Source of the DNA: Prevotellaceae bacterium KH2P17
GTDB taxonomy: Bacteria; Bacteroidota; Bacteroidia; Bacteroidales; Bacteroidaceae
Length of the DNA stretch: 64,000 nucleotides
Direction: 5' to 3'
Assembly (NCBI GenBank): GCA_900199655.1
Contig: FZRE01000014.1
Coordinates: forward strand, 46,286-110,285
The first letter of the stretch is position 1, and the number at the start of each line of letters is the position of its first letter. Under the pieces are notes generated by a model that saw only the letters and a list, made by a program, of their open reading frames with translations, was not told the DNA's origin and ran no database searches. Below, one piece after another: positions 10,397 through 18,893 of this stretch. The position numbers and the translations under genes were made by a program.

Positions 10397-10462
10397 AAGC
10401 TATGCTTCAAGGCTTCCGAAGCTATGCTGCGGGAATATCAAAGCATAGCTCCAGGAGTTTAG
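10397..10462. repeat. 22-bp-phased GAAGC/GCTTC palindrome array (3 units)
   Basis: Three consecutive 22-bp units start at 10397, 10419 and 10441. Each is centred on AAGCTATGCTTC or its reverse form AAGCATAGCTCC. The spacing is exact while the sequence between cores varies. It belongs to the repeat system described at 51992-52409. Confidence 0.8.
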
Positions 10463-10813
10463 AATACAAAAAAAAGAGACACAAGGGGCCAAAAATAGTT
10501 CTCTTGCTTTCTATTTCACAAGAAAATGAAGCACGTTTTTCAGGCATTATATATTGACAAAACGCCCATCAGACAACCAGCCTTGTCTGAAGCGGAATAC
10601 AATCTTGCGGGGCCGCATGGGTACATCGTCAGCCGATTTCGACTACGCCGTGAGGCAAACAGTAATTGATTGCCAACTCCGCAACTGATAGATGGAGAAA
10701 TCATGTAGCAAGTCAACGTCCTTACTCATGGCATGCAAAACACAAAACCCGTACAGAAACAACGGACACAAGACAAAACAGAGAGCGCCGAAGCAGAAAA
10801 TTCAGCTTTTTTA

Positions 10814-10845
10814 TTTGTTATTATGTTCTTTTTAGAGTATCTTTG
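10814..10845 (+). promoter_or_regulatory. Bacteroidota promoter for outer-membrane protein gene
   Basis: TTTG at 10814-10817 and TATCTTTG at 10838-10845 are 20 bp apart, a full match to the -33/-7 pattern. The predicted transcript start leaves a 5' leader of only about ten bases. Confidence 0.82.
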
Positions 10846-10862
10846 CAACAAATTTAATGACA

Positions 10863-11465
10863 ATGAAAAAAACTCTGCTTTTATTGTTGCTTGCCATTGC
10901 CTCGTTAGGAAACGCGATGGCACAACACGAACCTTGGGATATTTACATTACCCCGAAAGTAGGCGCCACGTATTCTAACTTCAGGGGCGTTGATGGTGGC
11001 AAATACAAATTAGGCTTCATCGGTGGAGCCAATTTAGAGGTTTTCATCACGCCGGCGGTTGCTTTCGATACCGAGCTTTCATTCTCCCACCAGGGTTCCC
11101 ACAATTATATCAACCCGGAAACGCAGATGCAGAACGATGCCCGCGTAAACCTGCTGAACTTCGACTTCATGTTTCGCTTCTACCCCATCAGGAGCATACC
11201 GCGGCTAAGTCTTTTCTCCGGGCTGCACGGAGCCTATGTTGCATGGTTCAAGGTTAACTACCGCGACATACGTGATGAGGTTCATGGCGGCGACATTGGC
11301 GTGCCGGTGGGCATTGGATACGAAGTGGGCAAGGTGGCCATCGACGCGAAATACAACTTCTCTGCACGCAAGATTGCCCACACCGAGATGGCCAAGCATA
11401 ACCTTGGAGACGCCACTCATTCAGCTTTCATGCTGACGGTAGGCTACAAGATACAAGTATTCTGA
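10863..11465 (+). CDS. Outer-membrane beta-barrel protein
   Basis: The protein of about 200 residues has a clear signal peptide (MKKTLLLLLLAIASLGNAMA) followed by alternating hydrophobic strands. It ends in a typical barrel C-terminus (FMLTVGYKIQVF, final aromatic). It resembles the small porin-like/OmpW-opacity group of Bacteroidota (OMP_b-brl). An in-frame ATG at 10857 gives two more residues. I prefer 10863 because the signal peptide starts there. No ligand can be inferred. Confidence 0.85.
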   Translation: MKKTLLLLLLAIASLGNAMAQHEPWDIYITPKVGATYSNFRGVDGGKYKLGFIGGANLEVFITPAVAFDTELSFSHQGSHNYINPETQMQNDARVNLLNFDFMFRFYPIRSIPRLSLFSGLHGAYVAWFKVNYRDIRDEVHGGDIGVPVGIGYEVGKVAIDAKYNFSARKIAHTEMAKHNLGDATHSAFMLTVGYKIQVF

Positions 11466-11587
11466 ACCATTGCCGAAAGCAGGAGAGAGTGCTGAAAAAG
11501 ACAGCAACACCTCACACCTTATATTATATAGAGGCACACACAACGGCTGCACGGCTGGACAGGCAGTCACACCATAACAGGAAAAGA

Positions 11588-12544
11588 ATGGAAAAAAGAG
11601 ATTTAAGAATTATCTTCATGGGCACTCCCGAGTTTGCCGTAGAGTCATTGCGGCAGCTTGTAGAGGGTGGATACAACGTTGTGGCCGTGGTAACGCAGCC
11701 CGACAAGCCCGTGGGCAGACATCAGGACACGCTCCAACCCTCGGAAGTGAAGAAGTATGCACAGGCACACAGCATACCCGTACTGCAGCCCGAAAAGATG
11801 AAAGACCCAGAGTTTATCGAAGAACTGCGCTCCTTCAAGGCCGATTTGCAGGTGGTTGTAGCCTTCCGCATGCTGCCCGAAGTGGTGTGGGCCATGCCCC
11901 GTTTCGGCACGTTCAACGTGCATGCAGCCCTGCTGCCGCAGTATCGTGGCGCGGCGCCCATCAACTGGGCCGTCATTAATGGCGAAAAGCAGACCGGCGT
12001 AACTACGTTCTTTTTGGATAAGAACATAGATACCGGCAGAATTATTGCACAAAAGACGTTCGACATTCCCGATGATGCCGACGCCGAATACGTGTACAAC
12101 GGGCTCATGTATCTGGGCGCCGAGATTTGCAAAGAGACCGTAGACAGGGTTATAGAGACCGACGGCAACGTGCCGTCTATGGCCCAGCAAGATGCCCACA
12201 ACCTGAAACCAGCCCCCAAGATATTCAAGGAAACCTGCGAAATAAACTGGCAACAGCCGGCCAAAAAGGTCTATGACTTCATTCGCGGACTTAGCCCCTA
12301 CCCCGGCGCCTGGTGCAATGTAACCAGCAGCCAGATAGCCAAATCGCAAGCCGGCACCATGCTCAAGGTTTTCAAAACGCGCAAGACCGGTCTCCGAACC
12401 CAAGCACCGGCCGGTACGCTGCAGGCTGAAGGCCGCCAGTTACTGGTGGCCTGTGCCGACGAATGGCTCGAAATCGTAACCCTGCAGGTGGCCGGCAAGA
12501 AGCGCATGGATGCCAAAGACTTCCTGAACGGCATTCGTCTATAA
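11588..12544 (+). CDS. fmt: Methionyl-tRNA formyltransferase
   Basis: The enzyme formylates Met-tRNAi with 10-formyl-THF for translation initiation. Visible hallmarks are RIIFMGTPEFAVESL at the start, HAALLPQYRGAAPINWAVI with the catalytic His and SLLP-type loop, and GVTTFFLDKNIDTG. The C-terminal domain that holds the tRNA acceptor arm is complete. I place the start at 11588 (318 residues, the usual family length). The frame extends upstream to 11489 but that part has no family character. It is followed by a Sua5-family gene with its own promoter. Confidence 0.95.
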   Translation: MEKRDLRIIFMGTPEFAVESLRQLVEGGYNVVAVVTQPDKPVGRHQDTLQPSEVKKYAQAHSIPVLQPEKMKDPEFIEELRSFKADLQVVVAFRMLPEVVWAMPRFGTFNVHAALLPQYRGAAPINWAVINGEKQTGVTTFFLDKNIDTGRIIAQKTFDIPDDADAEYVYNGLMYLGAEICKETVDRVIETDGNVPSMAQQDAHNLKPAPKIFKETCEINWQQPAKKVYDFIRGLSPYPGAWCNVTSSQIAKSQAGTMLKVFKTRKTGLRTQAPAGTLQAEGRQLLVACADEWLEIVTLQVAGKKRMDAKDFLNGIRL

Positions 12545-12676
12545 CAGGATGCAACGCTTCCTAATCCCCCGGGAGCAAAGCCTGCACTTACTGAAAGCAG
12601 GCCTTTGCCCGCCCGAAAGCAGGCCGGTGAGAATGACGCAAAAAACAAGCAGGAACGAGAAAATACACATTGAATA

Positions 12677-12708
12677 TTTGGGGAATACTTATTTTATTGT
12701 TACTTTTG
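12677..12708 (+). promoter_or_regulatory. Bacteroidota promoter for Sua5-family gene
   Basis: TTTG at 12677-12680 and TACTTTTG at 12701-12708 are separated by 20 bp. The ATG follows 17 bases after the -7 box. Confidence 0.82.
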
Positions 12709-12724
12709 CGTCAAACAACGAGAC

Positions 12725-13294
12725 ATGAATCAAGCTGAAGATATAAAGAATGCCGTCAGAGTGCTCAGAGAAGGCGGCGTAATACTCTACCCTACCGACA
12801 CTGTATGGGGCATAGGATGCGATGCAACGAACGCGGAAGCCGTGGCCAAGGTTTACAAAATCAAGCAGCGCGAAGACTCCAAGGCTCTTATCTGCCTGGT
12901 GGACTCCGATGCACGCCTGCAGCGATACGTGCGCAACGTGCCTAATGTGGCGTGGGAACTGATAGAGGCGGCCGTAACACCCATGACGGTCATACTGGAC
13001 GGTGCCGTCAACCTGGCGCCTAATCTGATTGCCGAAGACGGTTCCGTGGCCTTGCGCATTACCAACGAGCCTTTCTCAAAGGAGCTGTGCTACCGCTTCC
13101 AGAAAGCCCTCGTAAGCACGAGTGCCAATATCAGCGGCCAACCTGCAGCCTCCAACTACAGCGACATCAGCCCGGAACTGCTCGAGGCGGTAGACTACGT
13201 GTGCTTTTCACGCCGCCAGGAACACAAGCCCCACACGCCTTCTACCATTATCAAACTGGCGAAAGACGGCGAAATTAAGATTATACGCAAGTAA
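12725..13294 (+). CDS. L-threonylcarbamoyladenylate synthase (Sua5/YrdC/YwlC)
   Basis: The 189-residue single-domain protein makes threonylcarbamoyl-AMP for the t6A modification of ANN-decoding tRNAs. Typical segments are GGVILYPTDTVWGIGCDATNA, the KxR-type lysine patch KQREDSK, TVILDG, and LVSTSANISGQPA. It lacks the extra Sua5 C-terminal domain, so it is the short YrdC/YwlC form. A 75-bp gap leads to the ClC gene on the same strand. Confidence 0.92.
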   Translation: MNQAEDIKNAVRVLREGGVILYPTDTVWGIGCDATNAEAVAKVYKIKQREDSKALICLVDSDARLQRYVRNVPNVAWELIEAAVTPMTVILDGAVNLAPNLIAEDGSVALRITNEPFSKELCYRFQKALVSTSANISGQPAASNYSDISPELLEAVDYVCFSRRQEHKPHTPSTIIKLAKDGEIKIIRK

Positions 13295-13369
13295 GAGAAC
13301 GTACCGCCGGCAGGCCATCCGGAGGGGGCCGGCCTGTCTGCAGGGCATCTCTGAAACCTGCCTGTCACT

Positions 13370-15142
13370 ATGATTGAAAAGATTATAAGCTGGAGAGAGG
13401 AGCATCTGTCGGACAGACAGATGACGATTATCTTGTCTTTCTTCATCGGCTTCTTTGCCTCCGTGGCCGCCTATGCCCTGCACTGGATTATCAGGCAGAT
13501 ACAGATGCTGCTCACGGCAGGCTTTACCAGCACGTCCTATAACTGGCTCTATCTGCTTTTCCCGGTTGTAGGAATCTACCTGACCTCCCTCTTCATCAAG
13601 TACATTGTCAAGGATAACATCTCTCATGGCATTACGCGCGTGCTCTACGCCATATCCTCCAAGCAAAGCCGCCTGAAGGCTCACAACTGCTGGTCGTCGG
13701 TCATCGCATCGGCCATCACCATCGGTTTCGGCGGTTCCGTTGGTGCCGAGGCTCCCATTGTGCTCACAGGTTCGGCCATAGGCAGCAACTTGGGCCAGTT
13801 CTTTAAGCTGCAGAACAAGCAGCTCCTGCTGCTTGTGGGAGCGGGAGCAGCGGCCGCCATCGCCGGTATCTTCAAGGCCCCGATGGCCGGAATGGTGTTT
13901 ACGCTCGAAGTGTTGATGGTAGACCTGAGCATGGCCTCCATCATTCCTATCCTCACGGCGTGCGTAACGGCAACCTGCTTTACCTACATCTTCGTGGGCG
14001 AAAGCTCCATGTTCTCCTTCCACCTGGACTCCGCATGGGTGCTGGAACGTGTTCCGGCCAGCATTCTGCTCGGCATTTTCTGCGCTATTACGGGTCTTTA
14101 CTTCATGCGGATGATGACGGCTTGCGAGAATGTTTTTGCCAACATGAAGCGCCATCCCTATCTCAAGCTCATCTCGGGCGGTCTGCTTCTCAGCATTCTC
14201 ATCTTCCTCTTCCCTTCTCTCTACGGCGAAGGATACGACACGCTGGGCATTCTTTTGAACGGTAAAACGGAGGCCGACTGGAACGTAGTGATGAATAACT
14301 CGCTCTTCTACGGCCACGGCAACCTGCTGATTGTCTACATCGGGCTCGTCATGTTAACCAAAGTATTTGCCACATCGGCCACCAACGGCGCCGGTGGCTG
14401 CGGCGGAACCTTCGCGCCGTCGCTGTTCGTAGGCGGTTTTACGGGGTTCTTTTTCGCCCGCATCTGGAACATGCAGCAGATAGGCGTCTATATTCCGGAG
14501 AAGAACTTCACCCTCTTAGGCATGGCCGGAGTGCTGGCCGGCGTGATGCACGCGCCGCTCACGGGCGTGTTCCTCATAGCCGAACTCACGGGCGGCTACC
14601 AGCTCTTCATGCCACTCATCATTGTCAGCGTGGTTTCGGTCATGGCCATCAGCATCTTCGAACCTCACAGCATCTACGCCATGCGACTGGCCAGGGAGGG
14701 CAAACTGCTAACTCACCACACGGACAAGTCCATCCTCACGCTCATGAACTTAGACAGCGTGATAGAGCGCGAATACTCATCGGTAACGCCGGAAATGCCG
14801 CTCGGCAAACTCGTTCACGCCATCAGCGACAGCCACACCAGCTTCATGCCGGTGCTGGACCACGCCGGCACGCTGCTGGGAGAAGTCGACATACGCAAGA
14901 TAAGGCACATCGTATTCCGCACGGAGCTGTACAGCAAGTTCACCGTCCGGCAGGTTATGACGGAAATACCGGCCACACTGGGCGTGAACGACCCGATGGA
15001 AGAAGCCATGAAAAAGTTTGAGAAGACCAACGCGAGCTATCTGCCCGTTGTCGATTTGGACAACAGAATGATAGGTTACATATCCCGCACGCGCATGTAC
15101 TCCATGTATCGCAAGCTCGTAGCCGACTACTCTGCCGAGTAG
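13370..15142 (+). CDS. ClC-family chloride channel/antiporter with two CBS domains
   Basis: The 590-residue protein has an N-terminal ClC core to about residue 430. The core shows FGGSVGAEAPIVLTGSAIG (selectivity and gating motif; family consensus is GxEGP, here GAEAP) and GAGGCGGTFAPSLFVGG. Two CBS domains follow at about 450-515 and 520-585. It should move chloride across the inner membrane, with CBS domains sensing nucleotides. The substitution of P for G next to the gating Glu and a missing obvious proton-glutamate make channel versus exchanger mode undecidable here. Confidence 0.88.
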   Translation: MIEKIISWREEHLSDRQMTIILSFFIGFFASVAAYALHWIIRQIQMLLTAGFTSTSYNWLYLLFPVVGIYLTSLFIKYIVKDNISHGITRVLYAISSKQSRLKAHNCWSSVIASAITIGFGGSVGAEAPIVLTGSAIGSNLGQFFKLQNKQLLLLVGAGAAAAIAGIFKAPMAGMVFTLEVLMVDLSMASIIPILTACVTATCFTYIFVGESSMFSFHLDSAWVLERVPASILLGIFCAITGLYFMRMMTACENVFANMKRHPYLKLISGGLLLSILIFLFPSLYGEGYDTLGILLNGKTEADWNVVMNNSLFYGHGNLLIVYIGLVMLTKVFATSATNGAGGCGGTFAPSLFVGGFTGFFFARIWNMQQIGVYIPEKNFTLLGMAGVLAGVMHAPLTGVFLIAELTGGYQLFMPLIIVSVVSVMAISIFEPHSIYAMRLAREGKLLTHHTDKSILTLMNLDSVIEREYSSVTPEMPLGKLVHAISDSHTSFMPVLDHAGTLLGEVDIRKIRHIVFRTELYSKFTVRQVMTEIPATLGVNDPMEEAMKKFEKTNASYLPVVDLDNRMIGYISRTRMYSMYRKLVADYSAE

Positions 15143-15244
15143 TTTCGCCCGCCCATGCCACTGCATCGGCCCCCTTTATCGGTTCAGTACGCCCTTTGCC
15201 AGAGTGCAGCAGGGCAGATTTAAAGGTGCGGAATGTGGCAGTCA

Positions 15245-15330
15245 GGAACTTTCGACACCTGTCGCACGATTGTGTGACACTTGTCGAATTCATGTGCGAC
15301 ACTTGTCGAAAGTTCCCGAAGCATAGCTTT
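15245..15330. repeat. GACAnnTGTC triple-palindrome element, copy A
   Basis: GACA cores start at 15254, 15276 and 15298, exactly 22 bp apart. Outer arms GGAACTTTCGACA and TGTCGAAAGTTCC make the whole element an inverted repeat. A fourth palindrome, GAAGCATAGCTTT, follows on the same register. The element lies between the convergent ClC and glucokinase genes. Confidence 0.88.
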
Positions 15331-15427
15331 GAGACTAAAAACGGAGGCCATCGAACACCTGGCTGGCATGAGTATTCTACCATTCCCTGCTCTTTTTAGG
15401 CTCCGATTCTCAACGTGCATAAACGCA

Positions 15428-15484
15428 AAATCCCGGATTTCAGTCCGTCGTATCAGAATACTTACGGACTGAAATCCGGGATTT
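15428..15484. terminator. 21-bp perfect inverted repeat between convergent genes
   Basis: Perfect 21-bp arms at 15428-15448 and 15464-15484 flank a 15-base loop. Neither side has a long T run (only TTTTG on the minus strand), so a bidirectional terminator is plausible but not certain. Confidence 0.6.
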
Positions 15485-15547
15485 GTGCAACTGAAAACAC
15501 CGCTGCGCACGGGCTGCAAGAGCGCAGTCCGCCTGCTGCTTACGGCG

Positions 15548-16528
15548 TTAGAGGTCCCAACCCACGGCAGATGCACCGAGCACTGCTGCCGAAGAGCCGT
15601 CGAGACCACTAACAAGGAACTTCGGTTTGTCGCGGAAGATGTTCAGTGCATGTTCCTGATAGCTGCGGCGGATGGGTTCCATGATGAGTTCGCCGGCCTT
15701 GGTCAGACCGCCGAAGAATATGAACGCCTCGGGTGAGGAGAAAGCTGCAAAGTCGGCACAAGCCTCGCCCAGCATCTCTCCTGTGAACTCGTAGATTTCC
15801 TTTGCAAGCTCATCGCCCTTGCCGGCGGCAATGGAGACGTCGAGCGAAGTTATGTCCTCGGGTTTCAGTTGGCGCAGGAGCGAGTCTGTATCGCGTGTAG
15901 CAAGAAACTCGCGAGCCGTGCGTGCCACGCCCGTAGCCGAGCAGTAAGCCTCCAGGCAACCCGTACGGCCGCAGCCGCAGGGGCGTCCGTTCTCGCGCCG
16001 CATAATCACATGGCCCAGCTCGCCGGCAAAGCCGTCGCAGCCGTAAACAACCTGCCCGTTGATAACTATGCCCGAGCCAACGCCCGTTCCCAATGTAAGC
16101 ATGATGAAGTTCTTCATGCCTCGCGCCACGCCATAGGTCATTTCGCCGATTGCGGCTGCATTGGCATCGTTGGTGAGGGCCACCGGAATGCCTAATTTAT
16201 CGGAGAACAACTTGGCCAAGGGAACAACTCCATTGTGTCCCCATATCAGGTTCGGCGCAAACTCTATGGTGCCGCTGTAGTAGTTTCCGTTAGGAGCACC
16301 AATGCCCATGGCCTTGATGTTCTCAATGCCTCCTACGGTATCGATGTCTATAATGGCCTGGAGTGCCTCGACCGAAGCATTCACATAGTCGTTCACATCC
16401 TGATAAGCCTGTGTCTTGATGGCCGTAGTTGCCTTGATTTCACCACGACTGTCAACAATTCCAAAGACGGAGTTGGTTCCTCCAAGATCCAAGCCGATAA
16501 CGTACGGCTTCAATTCTTCTGTTCCCAT
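15548..16528 (-). CDS. ROK-family glucokinase
   Basis: The 326-residue sugar kinase phosphorylates glucose (or a related hexose) with ATP. The phosphate-binding loop is VIGLDLGGTNSVFGIV. The sugar/catalytic site includes TNDANAAAIGE and GELGHV. The ROK zinc cluster CGCGRTGCLEAYCS is intact. Length and motifs match Bacteroidota glucokinases, which feed the glycogen and glycolysis genes elsewhere in the window. A full promoter precedes it on the minus strand. Substrate is inferred from similarity to Glk and could be another hexose. Confidence 0.88.
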   Translation of the reverse strand: MGTEELKPYVIGLDLGGTNSVFGIVDSRGEIKATTAIKTQAYQDVNDYVNASVEALQAIIDIDTVGGIENIKAMGIGAPNGNYYSGTIEFAPNLIWGHNGVVPLAKLFSDKLGIPVALTNDANAAAIGEMTYGVARGMKNFIMLTLGTGVGSGIVINGQVVYGCDGFAGELGHVIMRRENGRPCGCGRTGCLEAYCSATGVARTAREFLATRDTDSLLRQLKPEDITSLDVSIAAGKGDELAKEIYEFTGEMLGEACADFAAFSSPEAFIFFGGLTKAGELIMEPIRRSYQEHALNIFRDKPKFLVSGLDGSSAAVLGASAVGWDL

Positions 16529-16560
16529 GTTTACTATGTTTAGAATTAATAGATGTCAGG

Positions 16561-16590
16561 CAAAGGTACAAAAAAGTAGATGAAACCAAA
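16561..16590 (-). promoter_or_regulatory. Bacteroidota promoter for glucokinase
   Basis: On the minus strand TTTG (16587-16590) and TACCTTTG (16561-16568) are 18 bp apart, upstream of the ATG at 16528. Confidence 0.75.
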
Positions 16591-16693
16591 CTTTTATTAC
16601 GCTTTTTTTCACTTGCTAATCCATTATTTTCATCCTCCGGTTATCTATTCTCGGGTAAATTGAGTAACTTTGCAGCCGAATTAGAACAAAGAC

Positions 16694-17362
16694 ATGCCAT
16701 TTCCTATCCATATAGACATACTTGACATCATCTTCAAAGGCCTGCTCATCGGCATCATTTCGTCTGCCCCAATGGGTCCTGTAGGTGTGTTGTGTGTACA
16801 ACGAACGCTGAACAAAGGCCGATGGTATGGCTTTGTTACGGGCGTGGGAGCCGCTGCGAGCGACATTATCTACGCCCTGATAACGGGTTTGGGCATGAGC
16901 TTCGTGATGGATCTGATTACCAATCCCACGAACTTCTTCTGGCTGAAGATATCCGGCAGCGTCATTCTGCTGCTCTTCGGAGTCTACTGCTTCAGAAGTG
17001 ACCCGACGAAGAACATGCACATCAGTGGCAAGAAGAAAGGCTCGCTGTGGCACAACGGCATTACGGCTTTCCTTGTGACGTTCTCCAATCCCCTCATCAT
17101 CTTTCTCTTCATGGCCGCTTTTGCACAGTTAGGCTTCGTGATACCCAACCGCCCGGTGGAGATGGGGTTTGGCTTTCTGGGCATCATCATCGGCGCACTG
17201 GTATGGTGGTTCGGCCTTACCTGGCTCATTGACAAGGTGCGGGGAAAGTTCGATAACTTCGGTATTCAGATTATCAACAAGGTTATAGGCAGCGTCGTTA
17301 TCCTGATATCGCTCATCATTCTCGTAGGAACGATATTCAATCTCTACACGTTCCATTATTAA
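16694..17362 (+). CDS. LysE/RhtB-family exporter
   Basis: The 222-residue membrane protein has about six hydrophobic helices and the family start GLLIGIISSAPMGPVGVLCVQRTL. LysE-type carriers export amino acids or similar small metabolites. A TAACTTTG -7 box lies at 16665-16672 with no clear -33 box. It is followed after 44 bp by a small conserved protein, then rfbD and prfC on the same strand. The exported compound is unknown. Confidence 0.85.
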   Translation: MPFPIHIDILDIIFKGLLIGIISSAPMGPVGVLCVQRTLNKGRWYGFVTGVGAAASDIIYALITGLGMSFVMDLITNPTNFFWLKISGSVILLLFGVYCFRSDPTKNMHISGKKKGSLWHNGITAFLVTFSNPLIIFLFMAAFAQLGFVIPNRPVEMGFGFLGIIIGALVWWFGLTWLIDKVRGKFDNFGIQIINKVIGSVVILISLIILVGTIFNLYTFHY

Positions 17363-17406
17363 GGACGGCCGGTGCGCTTGCCATTCATCAGCTTTTTTGC
17401 CAATAT

Positions 17407-17958
17407 ATGTACATTGCTCAGGAACTAAGAAAGAAATCAATAGCCGAATATCTGCTCTACATGTGGCAGATAGAAGACGTCATCCGCGCCTACGACTGTT
17501 CGCTTACGCGCATTCGCAGGGAGTATATCAGCCGGTTCGACTATACCGAAGAACAGAAAGAAGAGGAAGCAGACTGGTTCGGGAACATGGTTACCATGAT
17601 GAACCAGGAAGGCAAACGGGAGAAAGGACACCTGCAAATTAACCAGGTGCTGCTACAGGACATCATCGACCTACACATCCAGTTGCTCGAATCACCCAAG
17701 TTTCCGTACTACAACGCAGAGTACTACAAGGTTCTGCCTTTTATCGTCGAGTTGCGCCAAAAGGGCGACAGTGAGGTGAACGAGATAGAGACTTGCTTCG
17801 ATGCTCTGTACGGTGTGATGATGCTCCGCTTACAACACAAGGAGATTACGGCCGAGACCGAGCACGCCCTTCAGGAAATAACGACGTTCATCGGCATGCT
17901 TTCCGACTACTACATCAAGGACCACAAGGAGGGTCTTGACTGGGGAGAGCTCGGCTAA
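17407..17958 (+). CDS. DUF4924-like conserved protein
   Basis: The 183-residue soluble, mostly helical protein starts MYIAQELRKKSIAEYLLYMWQ. It is rich in charged residues and has no catalytic motif that I recognise. It resembles a Bacteroidota family of unknown function (DUF4924), from memory only. Its steady position between a LysE exporter and rfbD suggests a shared transcript (28-bp gap to rfbD). Confidence 0.7.
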   Translation: MYIAQELRKKSIAEYLLYMWQIEDVIRAYDCSLTRIRREYISRFDYTEEQKEEEADWFGNMVTMMNQEGKREKGHLQINQVLLQDIIDLHIQLLESPKFPYYNAEYYKVLPFIVELRQKGDSEVNEIETCFDALYGVMMLRLQHKEITAETEHALQEITTFIGMLSDYYIKDHKEGLDWGELG

Positions 17959-17986
17959 CTATCAACAGTCATAAACTTAAAGCAAT

Positions 17987-18886
17987 ATGAATATATTAGT
18001 AACAGGCGCCAACGGGCAACTGGGAAACGAAATCAGGCTCGTCAGCAGCAAGTCTAAAGACCACTATCTCTTTACCGACGTCGTTGCTACCGAAGGCTTG
18101 CAGACCACCATTCTGGACATTACGAGGATAGAGGACATACGCTCCGCGGTACGCGAAAACAACATCCATTGCATCATCAACTGTGCTGCCTATACGAATG
18201 TAGACAAAGCCGAAACGGCCGGTGACATCGTGGAAACACTGAATGCCACTGCACCCGAGAACCTGGCCATTGCCATGAAGGAAGTGGGAGGCCTGCTCGT
18301 ACACATCAGCACCGACTATGTATTCGGCGGAGATCCCTACAATACGCCCTGCAAAGAAGACCAGCAGGGCACGCCAACGGGTGTTTACGGACTGACGAAG
18401 CTGCACGGAGAACAGAAAATTCAGGCCACCGGCGTCGACCATATCATCATCCGCACGGCATGGCTCTACTCCGAATTCGGCCACAACTTCGTCAAGACGA
18501 TGCTCAACCTCACCCAAACCAAGCCCCAGTTGCAAGTTGTATTCGACCAATGCGGCACACCTACCTACGCCGGCGACCTGGCTGAAGCCATTTACAACAT
18601 CGTTGAGAACAGGAAATACGAGAACAACACCGGCATTTACCACTTCTCCAACGAGGGTGTTTGCTCATGGTTTGACTTCACGAAAGAGATTGCCCGCCAG
18701 GCCGGAAACACCACATGCGACATCCAACCCTGCCACAGCAGCGAGTTTCCCTCGCCTGTCAAGCGCCCTGCCTACTCCGTTCTCGACAAGACAAAGATAA
18801 AAGAAACATTCGGCATCAAGATACCTTACTGGACCGACTCACTCCACACGTGTATCGGGAAACTGAAAGCAAACCAAAGCATTTGA
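17987..18886 (+). CDS. rfbD: dTDP-4-dehydrorhamnose reductase
   Basis: The 299-residue short-chain dehydrogenase catalyses the last step of dTDP-L-rhamnose synthesis. The NAD(P) loop is [15 protein letters not shown]. The catalytic YxxxK is in [11 protein letters not shown], with STDYVFGG upstream. Rhamnose made here could feed the surface polysaccharide, although the other rml genes are not in the window. It ends seven bases before prfC. Confidence 0.93.
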   Translation: MNILVTGANGQLGNEIRLVSSKSKDHYLFTDVVATEGLQTTILDITRIEDIRSAVRENNIHCIINCAAYTNVDKAETAGDIVETLNATAPENLAIAMKEVGGLLVHISTDYVFGGDPYNTPCKEDQQGTPTGVYGLTKLHGEQKIQATGVDHIIIRTAWLYSEFGHNFVKTMLNLTQTKPQLQVVFDQCGTPTYAGDLAEAIYNIVENRKYENNTGIYHFSNEGVCSWFDFTKEIARQAGNTTCDIQPCHSSEFPSPVKRPAYSVLDKTKIKETFGIKIPYWTDSLHTCIGKLKANQSI

Positions 18887-18893
18887 GCAGGCA

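Larger units (their letters stand above)
9696..10856. other. 1.16-kb intergenic gap at composition border
   Basis: I see no convincing gene here. Short open frames lack family motifs, and several run through the repeat at 10397-10462. The gap separates the AT-rich polysaccharide locus from the more GC-rich housekeeping region, and probably holds the locus promoter. No tRNA or rRNA was recognised. Confidence 0.6.

Noticed and set aside
10618..10690. Short coding-like stretch (MGTSSADFDYAVRQ...)
   Set aside because: It is only about 23 codons with no promoter or homologue I know; could be a gene remnant but evidence is too weak.
11645..14317. Minus-strand frames opposite fmt and the ClC gene
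   Set aside because: No motifs and no promoters; the plus-strand genes are certain.
13370..15142. ClC gene as an ion-pump or fluoride exporter
   Set aside because: The GSxGAEAP motif and CBS domains fit classical ClC better; fluoride-type (CLC-F) signatures were not seen.
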